From NCBI GenBank assembly GCA_018303545.1, contig JAGVXY010000014.1, forward strand, positions 1-40,263: a stretch of DNA of 40,263 bases, read 5' to 3'. Origin of the DNA: Candidatus Woesearchaeota archaeon. GTDB lineage: Archaea > Nanobdellota > Nanobdellia > SCGC-AAA011-G17 > JAGVXY01. How positions within the stretch are numbered: the first letter of the stretch is position 1; the number at the start of each line of letters is the position of its first letter. Shown here in pieces: positions 32,460 through 40,263 of this stretch. Both the position numbers and the translations under genes were made by a program. Under the pieces are notes generated by a model. The model had not been told where the DNA came from, did no database searches, and saw nothing but the letters and a program-made list of their open reading frames with translations.

Positions 32460-35075
32460 CTATTTTTTTTGAATGGTTTTCTGAACTGGTTTCTGCTGAG
32501 GTTGGGATTTTGTTGCTTCCTTGAATGCATAATCGATTTGCTCATTCTTCCACTTTTTTGAGAGCAGGAGTTTACGGATATTAATCTCAGGAACCTTCTT
32601 TTCAATTTGCTTCTTAACATAAAGGGTTATTGATACTTCATCTTTTTTGTTGATAAATAATGATTTTGCAGCAAGGCCTTTTTTTGGCTTGGCGAATAGA
32701 TAAATATATAATATAATTCCGATAATAGAGGCAATGCCTACTATTGCGAGTATCCAAATCCACAGACTGTCGAAAATACCAGGGGTTTCAGGAACACAAT
32801 TTGCAGGACATCTTTTTACTCCATAAGGACTTTCACATGTTGCCAAATCACATAATGGCCATTGGTCCTGCTTATCATTTATACCATCTCTATCTGTATC
32901 TGGATTGCTTACATCCAACCCCTGCTTTAACTCATAATTATCACTTAATCCATCACCATCACTATCTGCTTCGCAATCATCCGGACAATTTGCAGAGTTC
33001 TCATTAGAATCACAAATGCCATTACCACAGACAGGCTTTGAACATACTGGGTCCATAAAACAGTTTGAATCTGCGCAGTCTATTTTGCAATTATTATCAT
33101 TATCAATGCCATCGGCGCATTCAATTTCAAAACTTTGAGTTATACAATTCCCTCCACAATCAATTCCTGTTTCGTCGCCATCTTTCTTTCCATTGCTGCA
33201 ATCAGCTTCAGGCGTACAGGATTGATTTGTTGCAGGTTTGCTAATGAGGGTACTACAGTTGTTTCTGTCTGTGCATGTTCTTGTTTGCTTGTTATTTATA
33301 CACGTACTCCAAGCAGTGCAATTCCAGTTTTCTGTGCAGGCAGATTCTATTGTGAGATATGTACTATCTGCTGAAATGTTGAGTGAGGAATTAAACTTAT
33401 AAATAGCAGAATAAAAGTATTTGAAACTAGTTTTATCTTCTTCAGGCACTTCGATTTTCCATGATAGACTATACCTCTCTTCTGTTTCTATTTCTGTATA
33501 ATCAATGTCTACATCATCTATCCTAAATGTCCCTGTACTATTCTTTTTATGGAGCACAAAAAATATCTCTTCGCCTTCTCCACAGTTGCTTTTTCCAGTA
33601 AGATTAATTCTTGCATTTTCATAAGAAGTTGATTGCGACCATTTGGCGTCAGTAATTTCACATATTTTGCAAGTTTTGTCCTTGCACCCATAACCAATAT
33701 CACAATCAAAATTACTTAAGCAACCAACGCATGTGTTTGTGGATAAATCACAAAAAGGAGTTGTACCCGAGCAGCTTGAATTTAAACTGCAAGCCATAGA
33801 ATTTTTACAGACTCCATTTTCAATTACACTTGATGGAGAATTACAGCATAACTTTATCGAACCAGATGTCTTTACATATTCATTTGCATCATCACCACAG
33901 CATTCAGTTACATTTGCACTGTCATATTCTCCTATGTTTGAAAATCCGGCGGAAATCCATTCATAGCTACTTGCCCAAGAAGGTTCGGACTGAATATTCG
34001 AGCAACCGCTTGTTCCTGTGCAGGTTTTGCTTGTCGAATCTCTTTCAATCCATTTTCCCGAAATACATATTACTTCTTCGCCGTTTAGTTTAGTAAAATT
34101 TAAATTGGGATAGCATTGCCCATTATATACACAGCTATTTTGATTTGAACAGCATGCGCTGTCTGCATTTGTGCTTAAAAATGAAGGATAATCATTTGCG
34201 CTGCAATCAACTCCTGGCTGAGACCAAACTGAAGGGCATTGCTGCTCATTATAATAGCTTTGATAGCAACCTGTTGCCCTAGTGATATTTGACATACCTG
34301 GTGCGCAGCTACTTGGAGGAGCTGTAATGGAACATAATTTAACTATGGCATTACGTGTTTCATAATTTGAAATGCCACTTTTAACTTGAGAAAGATAATT
34401 GGTGCTACATTCTTCAGGGGTCTGTAGCCTGCCTCCATGGGCCATTCCTGCTGTACAATCTTCGATGGTGGAAGTGCAACTGCTTGATTTGACTACTAAT
34501 GTGGCTGCATCTGTACCGTCTCTTACGCATAGCTGAACCGATTCAACTCCTTTTAGTTCTATGCTTGCTGCCTTGATAGGGGTTTTATAAGCTAAAACTT
34601 GGGCGTATGCTATTGCCGGACAATTTGCTTTGCTTGAACAAGGACCGACTATAAACCACCCTTTCTGGGAATAACCAAAAGGGCAGACAAATTCTGCAGT
34701 CCATGCATCATTGCCACCAGTTACAGCAGTTGAGGTTTTATATGCAACTAAAACCGCCTTAGACTCTTTTGAACATAATCTCATCCATTCATTGGAAGCA
34801 ATTTCTTGCAAATCCCATGTTTTGCCCTTTGATCCAGCAAAATTGATATTCGGCTGAAATGATCCGCTCGCATCGTAACCTTGAGGACAAGCCATATTTG
34901 CATTTGTCCCTTTTATAAATATTACATCAGGCATAACAGGTGGAATTAATTCTCTATCTGCACCAATAATGGAAACTTCCCTTGTAAGATAATAATAGGT
35001 TATTGCACTAAGACTTAAGAGAATTAATGCAATTAGAACTATATTAACCCAATTCACCCTCTTTTTCTTAGCCAT
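32460..35075 (-). CDS. Giant Cys-rich surface protein with TSP3-like Ca2+ repeats
   Basis: 871 residues. N-terminal transmembrane anchor (WVNIVLIALILLSLSAITYYYL) after a basic KKKR start. A long Cys-rich ectodomain contains a thrombospondin-1-like segment (WNCTAWSTCINNKQTRTC), the DGDETGIDCGGNC module, a CGNGICDSNENSANCPDDC module and a Ca2+-binding stretch (DSDGDGLSDNYE, DTDRDGINDKQD) of thrombospondin-type-3 form. A second transmembrane helix near residue 785 (LWIWILAIVGIASIIGIILY) precedes a cytoplasmic tail that looks helical (KKQIEKKVPEINIRKLLLSKK). TATA (TTTATAAAT) is 27 nt upstream. Probable adhesion or host-interaction protein. Confidence 0.82.
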   Translation of the reverse strand: MAKKKRVNWVNIVLIALILLSLSAITYYYLTREVSIIGADRELIPPVMPDVIFIKGTNANMACPQGYDASGSFQPNINFAGSKGKTWDLQEIASNEWMRLCSKESKAVLVAYKTSTAVTGGNDAWTAEFVCPFGYSQKGWFIVGPCSSKANCPAIAYAQVLAYKTPIKAASIELKGVESVQLCVRDGTDAATLVVKSSSCTSTIEDCTAGMAHGGRLQTPEECSTNYLSQVKSGISNYETRNAIVKLCSITAPPSSCAPGMSNITRATGCYQSYYNEQQCPSVWSQPGVDCSANDYPSFLSTNADSACCSNQNSCVYNGQCYPNLNFTKLNGEEVICISGKWIERDSTSKTCTGTSGCSNIQSEPSWASSYEWISAGFSNIGEYDSANVTECCGDDANEYVKTSGSIKLCCNSPSSVIENGVCKNSMACSLNSSCSGTTPFCDLSTNTCVGCLSNFDCDIGYGCKDKTCKICEITDAKWSQSTSYENARINLTGKSNCGEGEEIFFVLHKKNSTGTFRIDDVDIDYTEIETEERYSLSWKIEVPEEDKTSFKYFYSAIYKFNSSLNISADSTYLTIESACTENWNCTAWSTCINNKQTRTCTDRNNCSTLISKPATNQSCTPEADCSNGKKDGDETGIDCGGNCITQSFEIECADGIDNDNNCKIDCADSNCFMDPVCSKPVCGNGICDSNENSANCPDDCEADSDGDGLSDNYELKQGLDVSNPDTDRDGINDKQDQWPLCDLATCESPYGVKRCPANCVPETPGIFDSLWIWILAIVGIASIIGIILYIYLFAKPKKGLAAKSLFINKKDEVSITLYVKKQIEKKVPEINIRKLLLSKKWKNEQIDYAFKEATKSQPQQKPVQKTIQKK

Positions 35076-35116
35076 CGATTGTTAAAGGTTTTATTAAATT
35101 TATAAATTTTGCCATT

Positions 35117-36388
35117 CTAGAGCCTTTTAAACTTGTCTTCTAGCTTTGAAACCTTGATAGTTGTTTTTTTCATCGAACCTAAGAAATAGAGAAGAGCTAC
35201 GACAAGAATGACAATTATTACAGAAAGTATTATTCCTGCATTCAACACATTTTTATTTTTTGAGTCAAATAAGCCGGAATATTTAGATTTATTTAATTCT
35301 TCTTGATAGGATTTATTTTCTTCAGGCAACAATATTGGAATTTCTTTTTGCTCTGATTCAATTATTATTTCAATCGGAAATAATTTCTGTGAATCTAAGT
35401 ATTCAATGACTAAGTAACCCCTGTAAATGCCTTCTTTTGCATTTTGATTATCATTGGCTAGAAGGGTTATGTTTTCTTCAGCACCTTTAGGAAACTCGAT
35501 TATTGATTTTTTATCTAAAACCATTATTTCATTCAGATTTCCAGTGAGAAAAATCTCTATATTAAAATAACTTTTTTTATCTGTGTTTTTTATTACTATT
35601 GTTCCCTTTGCAGACTGGTTATTCCCCAAGGAAACTTGTATTTCCTTATGATAAAGGAATATAATGCCTTCGGTTTTATTTTCTACAGATGTATTTGTTT
35701 CATTAATTTCGGTTGTAATATTGACCGTTTCATTTATTGTATGATTTTCTATTGAGGAGGTAAAATAATAAAGCGGAACGATGTATTCATGTTCATTGTA
35801 TTTTATTGTTAAGTTGGATAGTTTTGGATCATTTATATAATTAATAAAAAAGTTCCTGTCTTCAGCTGAATTTAATTCTAATGTATTTCTAATTGTTGAA
35901 AGAAAATCCGGAAGATAAAGGATTGCAGATATTTTTTCAACCGCATTGTTTTTTACATTTACTGTGAATGCCTTTGATGTTTGGAGAAAATAGGGAGTTA
36001 TTTTTAACGAAGGCTTTTTTTCCACCGTAAATTCTTTTAAGAAGGTTTTCTCTACCAGCTGATTATTTTGATTAAATTTTAGTTTTTCTATAATTAGGGT
36101 AAAATTACCTTCTAAATCTAGAGGCAATTGGGAATAAACAAAGGTTAATGGGCCCAAATCCTTGTATAAAAATCCAATGGGGATGTAATTTCCATTATTC
36201 TTTAGTTTAACATTTGATGGAGAAAATGGAGTTACCGGCTGTTCTAAAAATCTTAATTCTATCTGGATGTTTTCTCCAGAATAATATTTTTCATTTACTA
36301 ATGTAATGTTAAGTTCATTAGCGGCAACTAAAGAAGTGGAGATTAACAACAAAGATAATAAAAAATAAATAAATTTTAAAAACTTCAT
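35117..36388 (-). CDS. Secreted membrane-anchored protein, beta-rich
   Basis: 423 residues. Signal peptide MKFLKFIYFLLSLLLISTSLVAA, a large beta-sheet ectodomain (Ig-like or CARDB-like, with NVKLKNNGNYIPIGF and GYLVIEYLDSQKLF) rich in Asn-x-Ser/Thr sequons, one transmembrane helix (about 380-403) and a basic tail with a possible coiled coil (KVSKLEDKFKRL). No Cys modules, unlike its neighbours. Overlaps the upstream 601-residue gene by ATGA, so the two form an operon. Function unknown; assembly or scaffolding of the surface layer is possible. Confidence 0.76.
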   Translation of the reverse strand: MKFLKFIYFLLSLLLISTSLVAANELNITLVNEKYYSGENIQIELRFLEQPVTPFSPSNVKLKNNGNYIPIGFLYKDLGPLTFVYSQLPLDLEGNFTLIIEKLKFNQNNQLVEKTFLKEFTVEKKPSLKITPYFLQTSKAFTVNVKNNAVEKISAILYLPDFLSTIRNTLELNSAEDRNFFINYINDPKLSNLTIKYNEHEYIVPLYYFTSSIENHTINETVNITTEINETNTSVENKTEGIIFLYHKEIQVSLGNNQSAKGTIVIKNTDKKSYFNIEIFLTGNLNEIMVLDKKSIIEFPKGAEENITLLANDNQNAKEGIYRGYLVIEYLDSQKLFPIEIIIESEQKEIPILLPEENKSYQEELNKSKYSGLFDSKNKNVLNAGIILSVIIVILVVALLYFLGSMKKTTIKVSKLEDKFKRL

Positions 36389-38190
36389 TTTCTCTTTAAT
36401 ATATTTTCAGCTTCTTTTATTGACTTATCCAGATTGTTTATTTCGCTTCCAGGACCTTTTCCTATTGGACTGAATTGAAAACCTTTAACTGGACCTGCCT
36501 TGAATCCAGTTCTTTCAGGCCTATTACCTGGTTTCTTTATGACCAAGAAATAAACAGCGATTAAACCAACTAAAAGTATGACTAATAGGACATAAATCCA
36601 AGTCAGATTGCTTTCTTTAGGGGAATCCGTTGGGCAATCATCAGGGCACGTTGTTGAATCCTCATTATCTTCACAAATGCCATCGCCACATTCAACGATT
36701 GAACTAATTAGCGAGCAATCGTTATTGTAATCACATTCATATCCGGGATTACAGTCTGAATCATCTCTACAGTCTACGCATGAACCCAAATAACAGTAAT
36801 TTTTACCTTCTAATTCACAATCTATGTCCATAATGCACTGATCATTGCAAGACCTTAAGCATGGTCCACCACAATCAATGCCCTCTTCACCTAGGTCAGA
36901 ATCAATATCCCCATTGCTACAGTGATCAGGTATTGCTGGTGAGGTGCAGTCAGTAGGGCAATTAGTATAATCTTCGCCTTGGTCTGCATCACAAGTGCCA
37001 TCTTTATCACATATAAATGTCTGACCTTCACATGAAGGGCATCCGCCACCGCAATCAACATCGGTTTCTAAACCATTCTTAATGCCATCTGTACACGTTG
37101 GGAATTCTATGCTTGCATCGGGATAGGCTGCGAATAATGTCATTGCTGTGTCTTTGACATTACCATTCCAAGAACCATCTGGCCTTACCTTCGTCTCAAT
37201 CCATGATTTGGTGTTATCAAATTTGTTTGCATAATATGCTGTTGAAGTTGTGAAAATGTTTTTATTTGCAAAGCTTCCATCAGTGCCGATACTTGCAGTC
37301 AAATCTGTGAGGTATTGCTCTTTGCCTGTAATTATGAACATCATAGCCGAGTTAAAAGGATCTGTCTTATCATAGTTTGATGTCAAATAACTTATTGTAT
37401 TTGTCTCACTGCCTATAACTTTCAAAGCCCAGTTAGCATATAGACTTGAACGATAATCACAGCTGTCCTTGAATCCTATACCAAAACAGCCATTTTGTAT
37501 ATGCAATTCGGCGCTTGATGATGCTTCATCTGCGATTATATAATAAGAATTTTCGGTATTATATAAAATTGTCAAATGGCTTGCGCCTAAATCTGAGCAA
37601 TCAACTTTTAATGTCAAAAATGGATTGCCTGCTATAAGGCCTGATTCAAAGCATTTATCAATATCCAGCCATTTTTTATAGGCGCACCTATTTGTCAAAT
37701 TTCCATCGATGAATGAAGCGTAAAATGTTTTTGTCTGGTTGCTTTGAATATTTAAATATGAAATACTGCAATTTCCAGTGCCTGTTGCAATAATTTGAAG
37801 GTACCATTTTCCCGAAACTAATGCAGCAGATTGCGCTTTTTTAAACCAGTCATCTATTTCAACTGTTTCTTCTCCTTCTTTTTGGAATGCCAATGCAGTT
37901 ACGGCTGTGTCTATTACCTTGCAGTTTGTTCTTGGAAGACATTTCTGTATTACATTTTGCTGACTTTTTAAGAAATCTATCGCCAATCCAGTTTTAACTG
38001 TTTCACCTGCAGATTTTAATGCTAGATACGACAATGAGGTGTCTATGATATCCCCAAAGCTTCCAGAGGATTTTCCCTGCGCTAATAACCAATCATAAGA
38101 TCTTTGAACTTCAAATGTTTCGTTTGCTGCTAGGACTGATGTTGATAGCACCAGGATTGCCAGAAATATTAACGTGAAACCTCTTTTCAT
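36385..38190 (-). CDS. Surface protein with alpha/alpha-toroid domain and Cys-rich modules
   Basis: 601 residues. A signal peptide (MKRGFTLIFLAILVLSTSVLAA) is followed by a region of about 340 residues resembling the terpenoid-cyclase/prenyltransferase alpha/alpha toroid fold. Its helical repeats read YDWLLAQGKSSGSFGDIIDT, LDxSxTALAF-type and RPDGSWNGNVKDTAMTLF (a QW-like Gly-Ser-Trp motif). Then come Cys-rich modules (DVDCGGGCPSC, EEGIDCGGPC and CGDGICEDNEDSTTCPDDC), one transmembrane helix (about 536-556) and a 45-residue tail. The ATG has GAGGTG 9 nt upstream and a TATA about 25 nt upstream. The toroid has none of the cyclase DxDD motifs, so it is more likely a binding domain. Confidence 0.8.
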   Translation of the reverse strand: MKRGFTLIFLAILVLSTSVLAANETFEVQRSYDWLLAQGKSSGSFGDIIDTSLSYLALKSAGETVKTGLAIDFLKSQQNVIQKCLPRTNCKVIDTAVTALAFQKEGEETVEIDDWFKKAQSAALVSGKWYLQIIATGTGNCSISYLNIQSNQTKTFYASFIDGNLTNRCAYKKWLDIDKCFESGLIAGNPFLTLKVDCSDLGASHLTILYNTENSYYIIADEASSSAELHIQNGCFGIGFKDSCDYRSSLYANWALKVIGSETNTISYLTSNYDKTDPFNSAMMFIITGKEQYLTDLTASIGTDGSFANKNIFTTSTAYYANKFDNTKSWIETKVRPDGSWNGNVKDTAMTLFAAYPDASIEFPTCTDGIKNGLETDVDCGGGCPSCEGQTFICDKDGTCDADQGEDYTNCPTDCTSPAIPDHCSNGDIDSDLGEEGIDCGGPCLRSCNDQCIMDIDCELEGKNYCYLGSCVDCRDDSDCNPGYECDYNNDCSLISSIVECGDGICEDNEDSTTCPDDCPTDSPKESNLTWIYVLLVILLVGLIAVYFLVIKKPGNRPERTGFKAGPVKGFQFSPIGKGPGSEINNLDKSIKEAENILKRK

Positions 38191-38250
38191 TGCTTATACA
38201 CCTCGTCTTTTATATATTTTTTAAATTGGTTTGCTAAATATTTAAAGCTT

Positions 38251-38889
38251 ATGGTAAAACTTAATAATCTATTTGCTTTTTATGGTTATATGCTTTTAGA
38301 AAAAGTTCGTAAGTTTGATGAAGGGCATCGTGCTTTGATATACACTGCCTTATATAAGGGCTATAAGGTTGCTATCAAAAAGTCAAAAGAAACTGCTGCA
38401 GGGAATACTGTTGCTAATGAGGCTAAGTGGCTTAAATTATTGAATAAATTTAAGATTGGGCCTAGATTTGTTTTTTCTTCAGATGATATTTTGATTTATA
38501 AGTTTGTTGATGGGGCATTGTTGCCTGAGTTTATTTCTAAAGTTAAGAACGTTAAACCTGTTTTAAAGAAGGTATTAGATCAGTGCAGAGTGATGGATAA
38601 GCTTCGAGTTAATAAGGAAGAGATGACAAATCCTTACAAACATATATTTGTTAAGGGAGGAAAGGTTACTATGATTGACTTTGAGAGATGCAAGAAAACC
38701 TCTAAACCCAAAAATGTTACGCAGTTTTGCCAATACTTAACTTCTGGTTTTCTTTCGGGATTATTGAGGAAAAAAGGAATCGAATTTGATAAGGAAAAGA
38801 TGATCTTATTATTGAAAAATTATAAACGAAAGATGAGTGATGAGAATTATAAAAGATATAAAAGAATTTTGAAGTTTATAATTGGTTAG
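38251..38889 (+). CDS. Small kinase-fold protein (COG2112-like)
   Basis: 212 residues, shorter than a full protein kinase. Visible elements are AIKKSK with K43, E57 in the following helix, the hinge IYKFVDG, a catalytic-loop-like segment around residues 127-131 (NPYKH, without HRD) and MIDFER with D143 as the DFG equivalent. It ends with a basic helical tail. The pattern is that of the archaeal predicted Ser/Thr kinase family COG2112 (RIO/Bud32-like). Activity is likely but not certain. The divergent gene is the toroid protein. A 109-bp segment of its 3' end recurs at the end of the window. Confidence 0.78.
   Translation: MVKLNNLFAFYGYMLLEKVRKFDEGHRALIYTALYKGYKVAIKKSKETAAGNTVANEAKWLKLLNKFKIGPRFVFSSDDILIYKFVDGALLPEFISKVKNVKPVLKKVLDQCRVMDKLRVNKEEMTNPYKHIFVKGGKVTMIDFERCKKTSKPKNVTQFCQYLTSGFLSGLLRKKGIEFDKEKMILLLKNYKRKMSDENYKRYKRILKFIIG
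38748..38856. repeat. Repeat copy in the kinase gene (matches the window end)
   Basis: 109 bp matching 40155-40263 with one mismatch. The last 99 bp are exact. Confidence 0.9.
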
Positions 38890-38897
38890 ATTAGTTT

Positions 38898-38915
38898 GAT
38901 AATTTAATAATTATC
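38898..38915. repeat. AT-rich palindrome between convergent genes
   Basis: GATAATT-TAAT-AATTATC, a 7-bp perfect stem with a 4-nt loop, in the gap between the kinase gene and the PH-domain genes. Too AT-rich to call a terminator with confidence. Confidence 0.4.
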
Positions 38916-38941
38916 ACCACTATTATGTAATTTGTATTAGT

Positions 38942-39493
38942 TTATATCCCTGCAAGGGGTTTGTGTTTGCTTGAGGCAGAAATAATACGATCCCTTAATT
39001 TTTTGGCCTCTTCTTTATTTAAATTTGGGATTAATGGTCCTGTTGTAATTGGGAGATATTGCTTTACATTCTCATAAGGATTATATCCTGCTTCTCTTGC
39101 TGTTTCTATTGAAATTGAAGACAATCTAAATAACCTTTGCATAAAAGTTTCGTAAATTATTACGTGCTGAATCTTTGAATAGGGTAAATTTTTTTCAAAT
39201 TTTCCTAATATCCCTCCTGAGAAAAAAAAGTTTTTCCCTTCAATGGAATATTTAAGTGAAGAAAGATAAAAATAGTCATATATGACGGAGAGGATAATAA
39301 TCAAACAACAGAAAAAGATAATTACCCCAATTATGAGGATAATTAATAATAATTGCGCCTTTTCTAAAGTTGAATGAACTAACCATAGAAGAATGAATAA
39401 ACCTGAACTTATAATAATGATAATTAGTGATGTTGAAAACAGGTTGAGTTGTATACTCTTTTTGATTTGAATCGGATAGGGGTTGTTATTCAT
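38942..39493 (-). CDS. PH-domain (YdbS/bPH2-like, DUF304) membrane protein
   Basis: 183 residues. Two hydrophobic segments (LFSTSLIIIIISSGLFILLWLV and LLIILIIGVIIFFCCLIIILSVIY) sit before a bacterial-type PH domain with SLKYSIEGKNFFFSGGILGKFEKNLPYSKIQHVIIYE. The family (YdbS, DUF304) has two membrane helices and a PH-like domain of unknown function. It overlaps its partner gene by ATGA. These pairs are common as two-gene units in bacteria and archaea, with complementary N- and C-terminal domains. Confidence 0.8.
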   Translation of the reverse strand: MNNNPYPIQIKKSIQLNLFSTSLIIIIISSGLFILLWLVHSTLEKAQLLLIILIIGVIIFFCCLIIILSVIYDYFYLSSLKYSIEGKNFFFSGGILGKFEKNLPYSKIQHVIIYETFMQRLFRLSSISIETAREAGYNPYENVKQYLPITTGPLIPNLNKEEAKKLRDRIISASSKHKPLAGI

Positions 39494-40017
39494 TTTGTTC
39501 TGTGAATTCCTGAGAGGATTAGCTTTTTTATTGCTTCTGAACCCACTTTATCTAATCCATCTATGTGCGAAAGACTACCTGAAATCGTTGTTGCACTGCT
39601 AACGTGAACATCATATAAACCAAAAATCCTATCAAGAATATCCTGATCTACATAGACATCTTGAATTCGATTTAACGGGAGAGTTATTTCACTCCTGGAA
39701 AAAACTCCTTTTTTTATGATTAAACTCTTTCCAACTAAATCATAAAAATAATATTTTATATAAACAACTTCATAAATATACTTCAATATAATTAGTAAAA
39801 TAATTAGACTAATTAAAATGGGAATAATCAACCAAAGGTTAAAACTTGAAAAAATGTTTTTTCCCGAATCAATATTTTTGGAAATTAAATTCAGAATAAG
39901 GGGAATCCCTATAAGAACAAGGATAATTGAACCAAAAGTGAATCCTCCTACACTAACTATCGTTTTTTTCAAGGGTTTAGTCTTTTGGAGGGGATACCCT
40001 TCTCGTAATGTTCCCAT
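39490..40017 (-). CDS. PH-domain (YdbS/bPH2-like) partner protein
   Basis: 175 residues from this start. The two transmembrane segments and the PH-like domain (YYFYDLVGKSLIIKKGVFSRSEITLPLNRIQDVYV, then DVHVSSATTIS) are similar to those of the following gene, showing a family pair. The frame extends to 40092, but the ATG at 40017 has a TATA (ATTTATAAAT) centred 26 nt upstream, which fits the leaderless pattern of this genome, so I use it. Confidence 0.8.
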   Translation of the reverse strand: MGTLREGYPLQKTKPLKKTIVSVGGFTFGSIILVLIGIPLILNLISKNIDSGKNIFSSFNLWLIIPILISLIILLIILKYIYEVVYIKYYFYDLVGKSLIIKKGVFSRSEITLPLNRIQDVYVDQDILDRIFGLYDVHVSSATTISGSLSHIDGLDKVGSEAIKKLILSGIHRTK

Positions 40018-40154
40018 TCTATTATGTTTTTTTGTTGATTTATAAATGTTTCGAAAAATAAATTTTCCGAGAAAGACTATCTTCCAAACCAAGCAAGCCC
40101 TTCTTGATGCAAGGAGAGAAATATTCTTCTGAAATTTTTTCTTCAGGCAAATTC

Positions 40155-40263
40155 TTTTCTTTCTGGATTATTGAGGAAAAAAGGAATCGAATTTGATAAG
40201 GAAAAGATGATCTTATTATTGAAAAATTATAAACGAAAGATGAGTGATGAGAATTATAAAAGA
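40155..40263. repeat. Terminal repeat of the kinase 3' region, cut by the window end
   Basis: Matches 38748-38856 with one mismatch, at 40164, and is exact for the last 99 bp. It is in frame with the kinase codon phase (offset 1407), but the upstream codons have a stop (TGA at 40105-40107) and no similarity to the kinase 5' half. Either a partial duplicate gene begins here or the repeat is an assembly-edge effect. Confidence 0.85.

Noticed and set aside
38898-38915. AT palindrome as intrinsic terminator
   Set aside because: No GC stem and no T-run in the right place; only an AT-rich palindrome.
1-40263. tRNA, rRNA and CRISPR arrays
   Set aside because: Looked for T-loop and A/B-box-like sequences and regular direct repeats with unique spacers; found none convincing.

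Overview
The window looks like a low-GC archaeal genome segment, most probably from the DPANN group (Woesearchaeota/Pacearchaeota/Nanoarchaeota-like). The evidence is an Orc1/Cdc6 initiator next to both subunits of the archaea-specific family D polymerase, eukaryote-type ribosomal proteins (eS19, eL39, eL31), a Cbf5-type pseudouridine synthase, an Hjc resolvase and a HerA-type ATPase. There are TATA boxes centred about 25-31 nt before many start codons, which implies mostly leaderless mRNAs, and many large secreted cysteine-rich proteins. The exact lineage is an inference. No rRNA, tRNA or CRISPR array was seen.

Layout. 1-7.5 kb: replication operon orc1/cdc6 - DP1 - DP2, with an intein splitting the DP2 active site. 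7.5-9.9 kb: three membrane proteins, including a TctA-like permease and a YdjM-like protein. 9.9-13.07 kb: an accessory block (GIY-YIG protein, PD-(D/E)XK-like nuclease, an unrecognised protein, a uracil-DNA-glycosylase-like protein) bounded by a 31-bp imperfect direct repeat. The right copy of that repeat is the cysS promoter. 13.07-16.5 kb: translation genes (cysS, an orphan NFACT-R protein, eS19-eL39-eL31). 16.5-23 kb: surface proteins, with cbf5 and a small putative lipoprotein between them. 23-26 kb: HerA-like ATPase and ZIP transporter. 26-30.4 kb: a compact plus-strand run with a radical SAM protein, a degenerate THUMP methyltransferase, a methyltransferase resembling the aminoglycoside-resistance (ArmA/FmrO) family, a 53-residue histone-fold-like protein, Hjc and an AmrS-like radical SAM protein. 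30.4-38.2 kb: more surface proteins (lamin-tail, thrombospondin-like, alpha/alpha-toroid and shared Cys-rich modules). 38.2-40.3 kb: a small kinase-like protein, a PH-domain (YdbS-like) pair, and a terminal 109-bp repeat of the kinase gene that runs off the end.

How it works together. The informational genes are ordinary archaeal core functions. The unusual content is the surface-protein arsenal, which occupies about a third of the window and repeatedly reuses the same Cys-rich modules, together with the repeat-bounded accessory block and the ArmA-like methyltransferase. Candidates for something previously undescribed are the repeat-bounded block, the archaeal ArmA-like enzyme beside the THUMP protein that has lost its catalytic motif, and the secreted Cys-module family.
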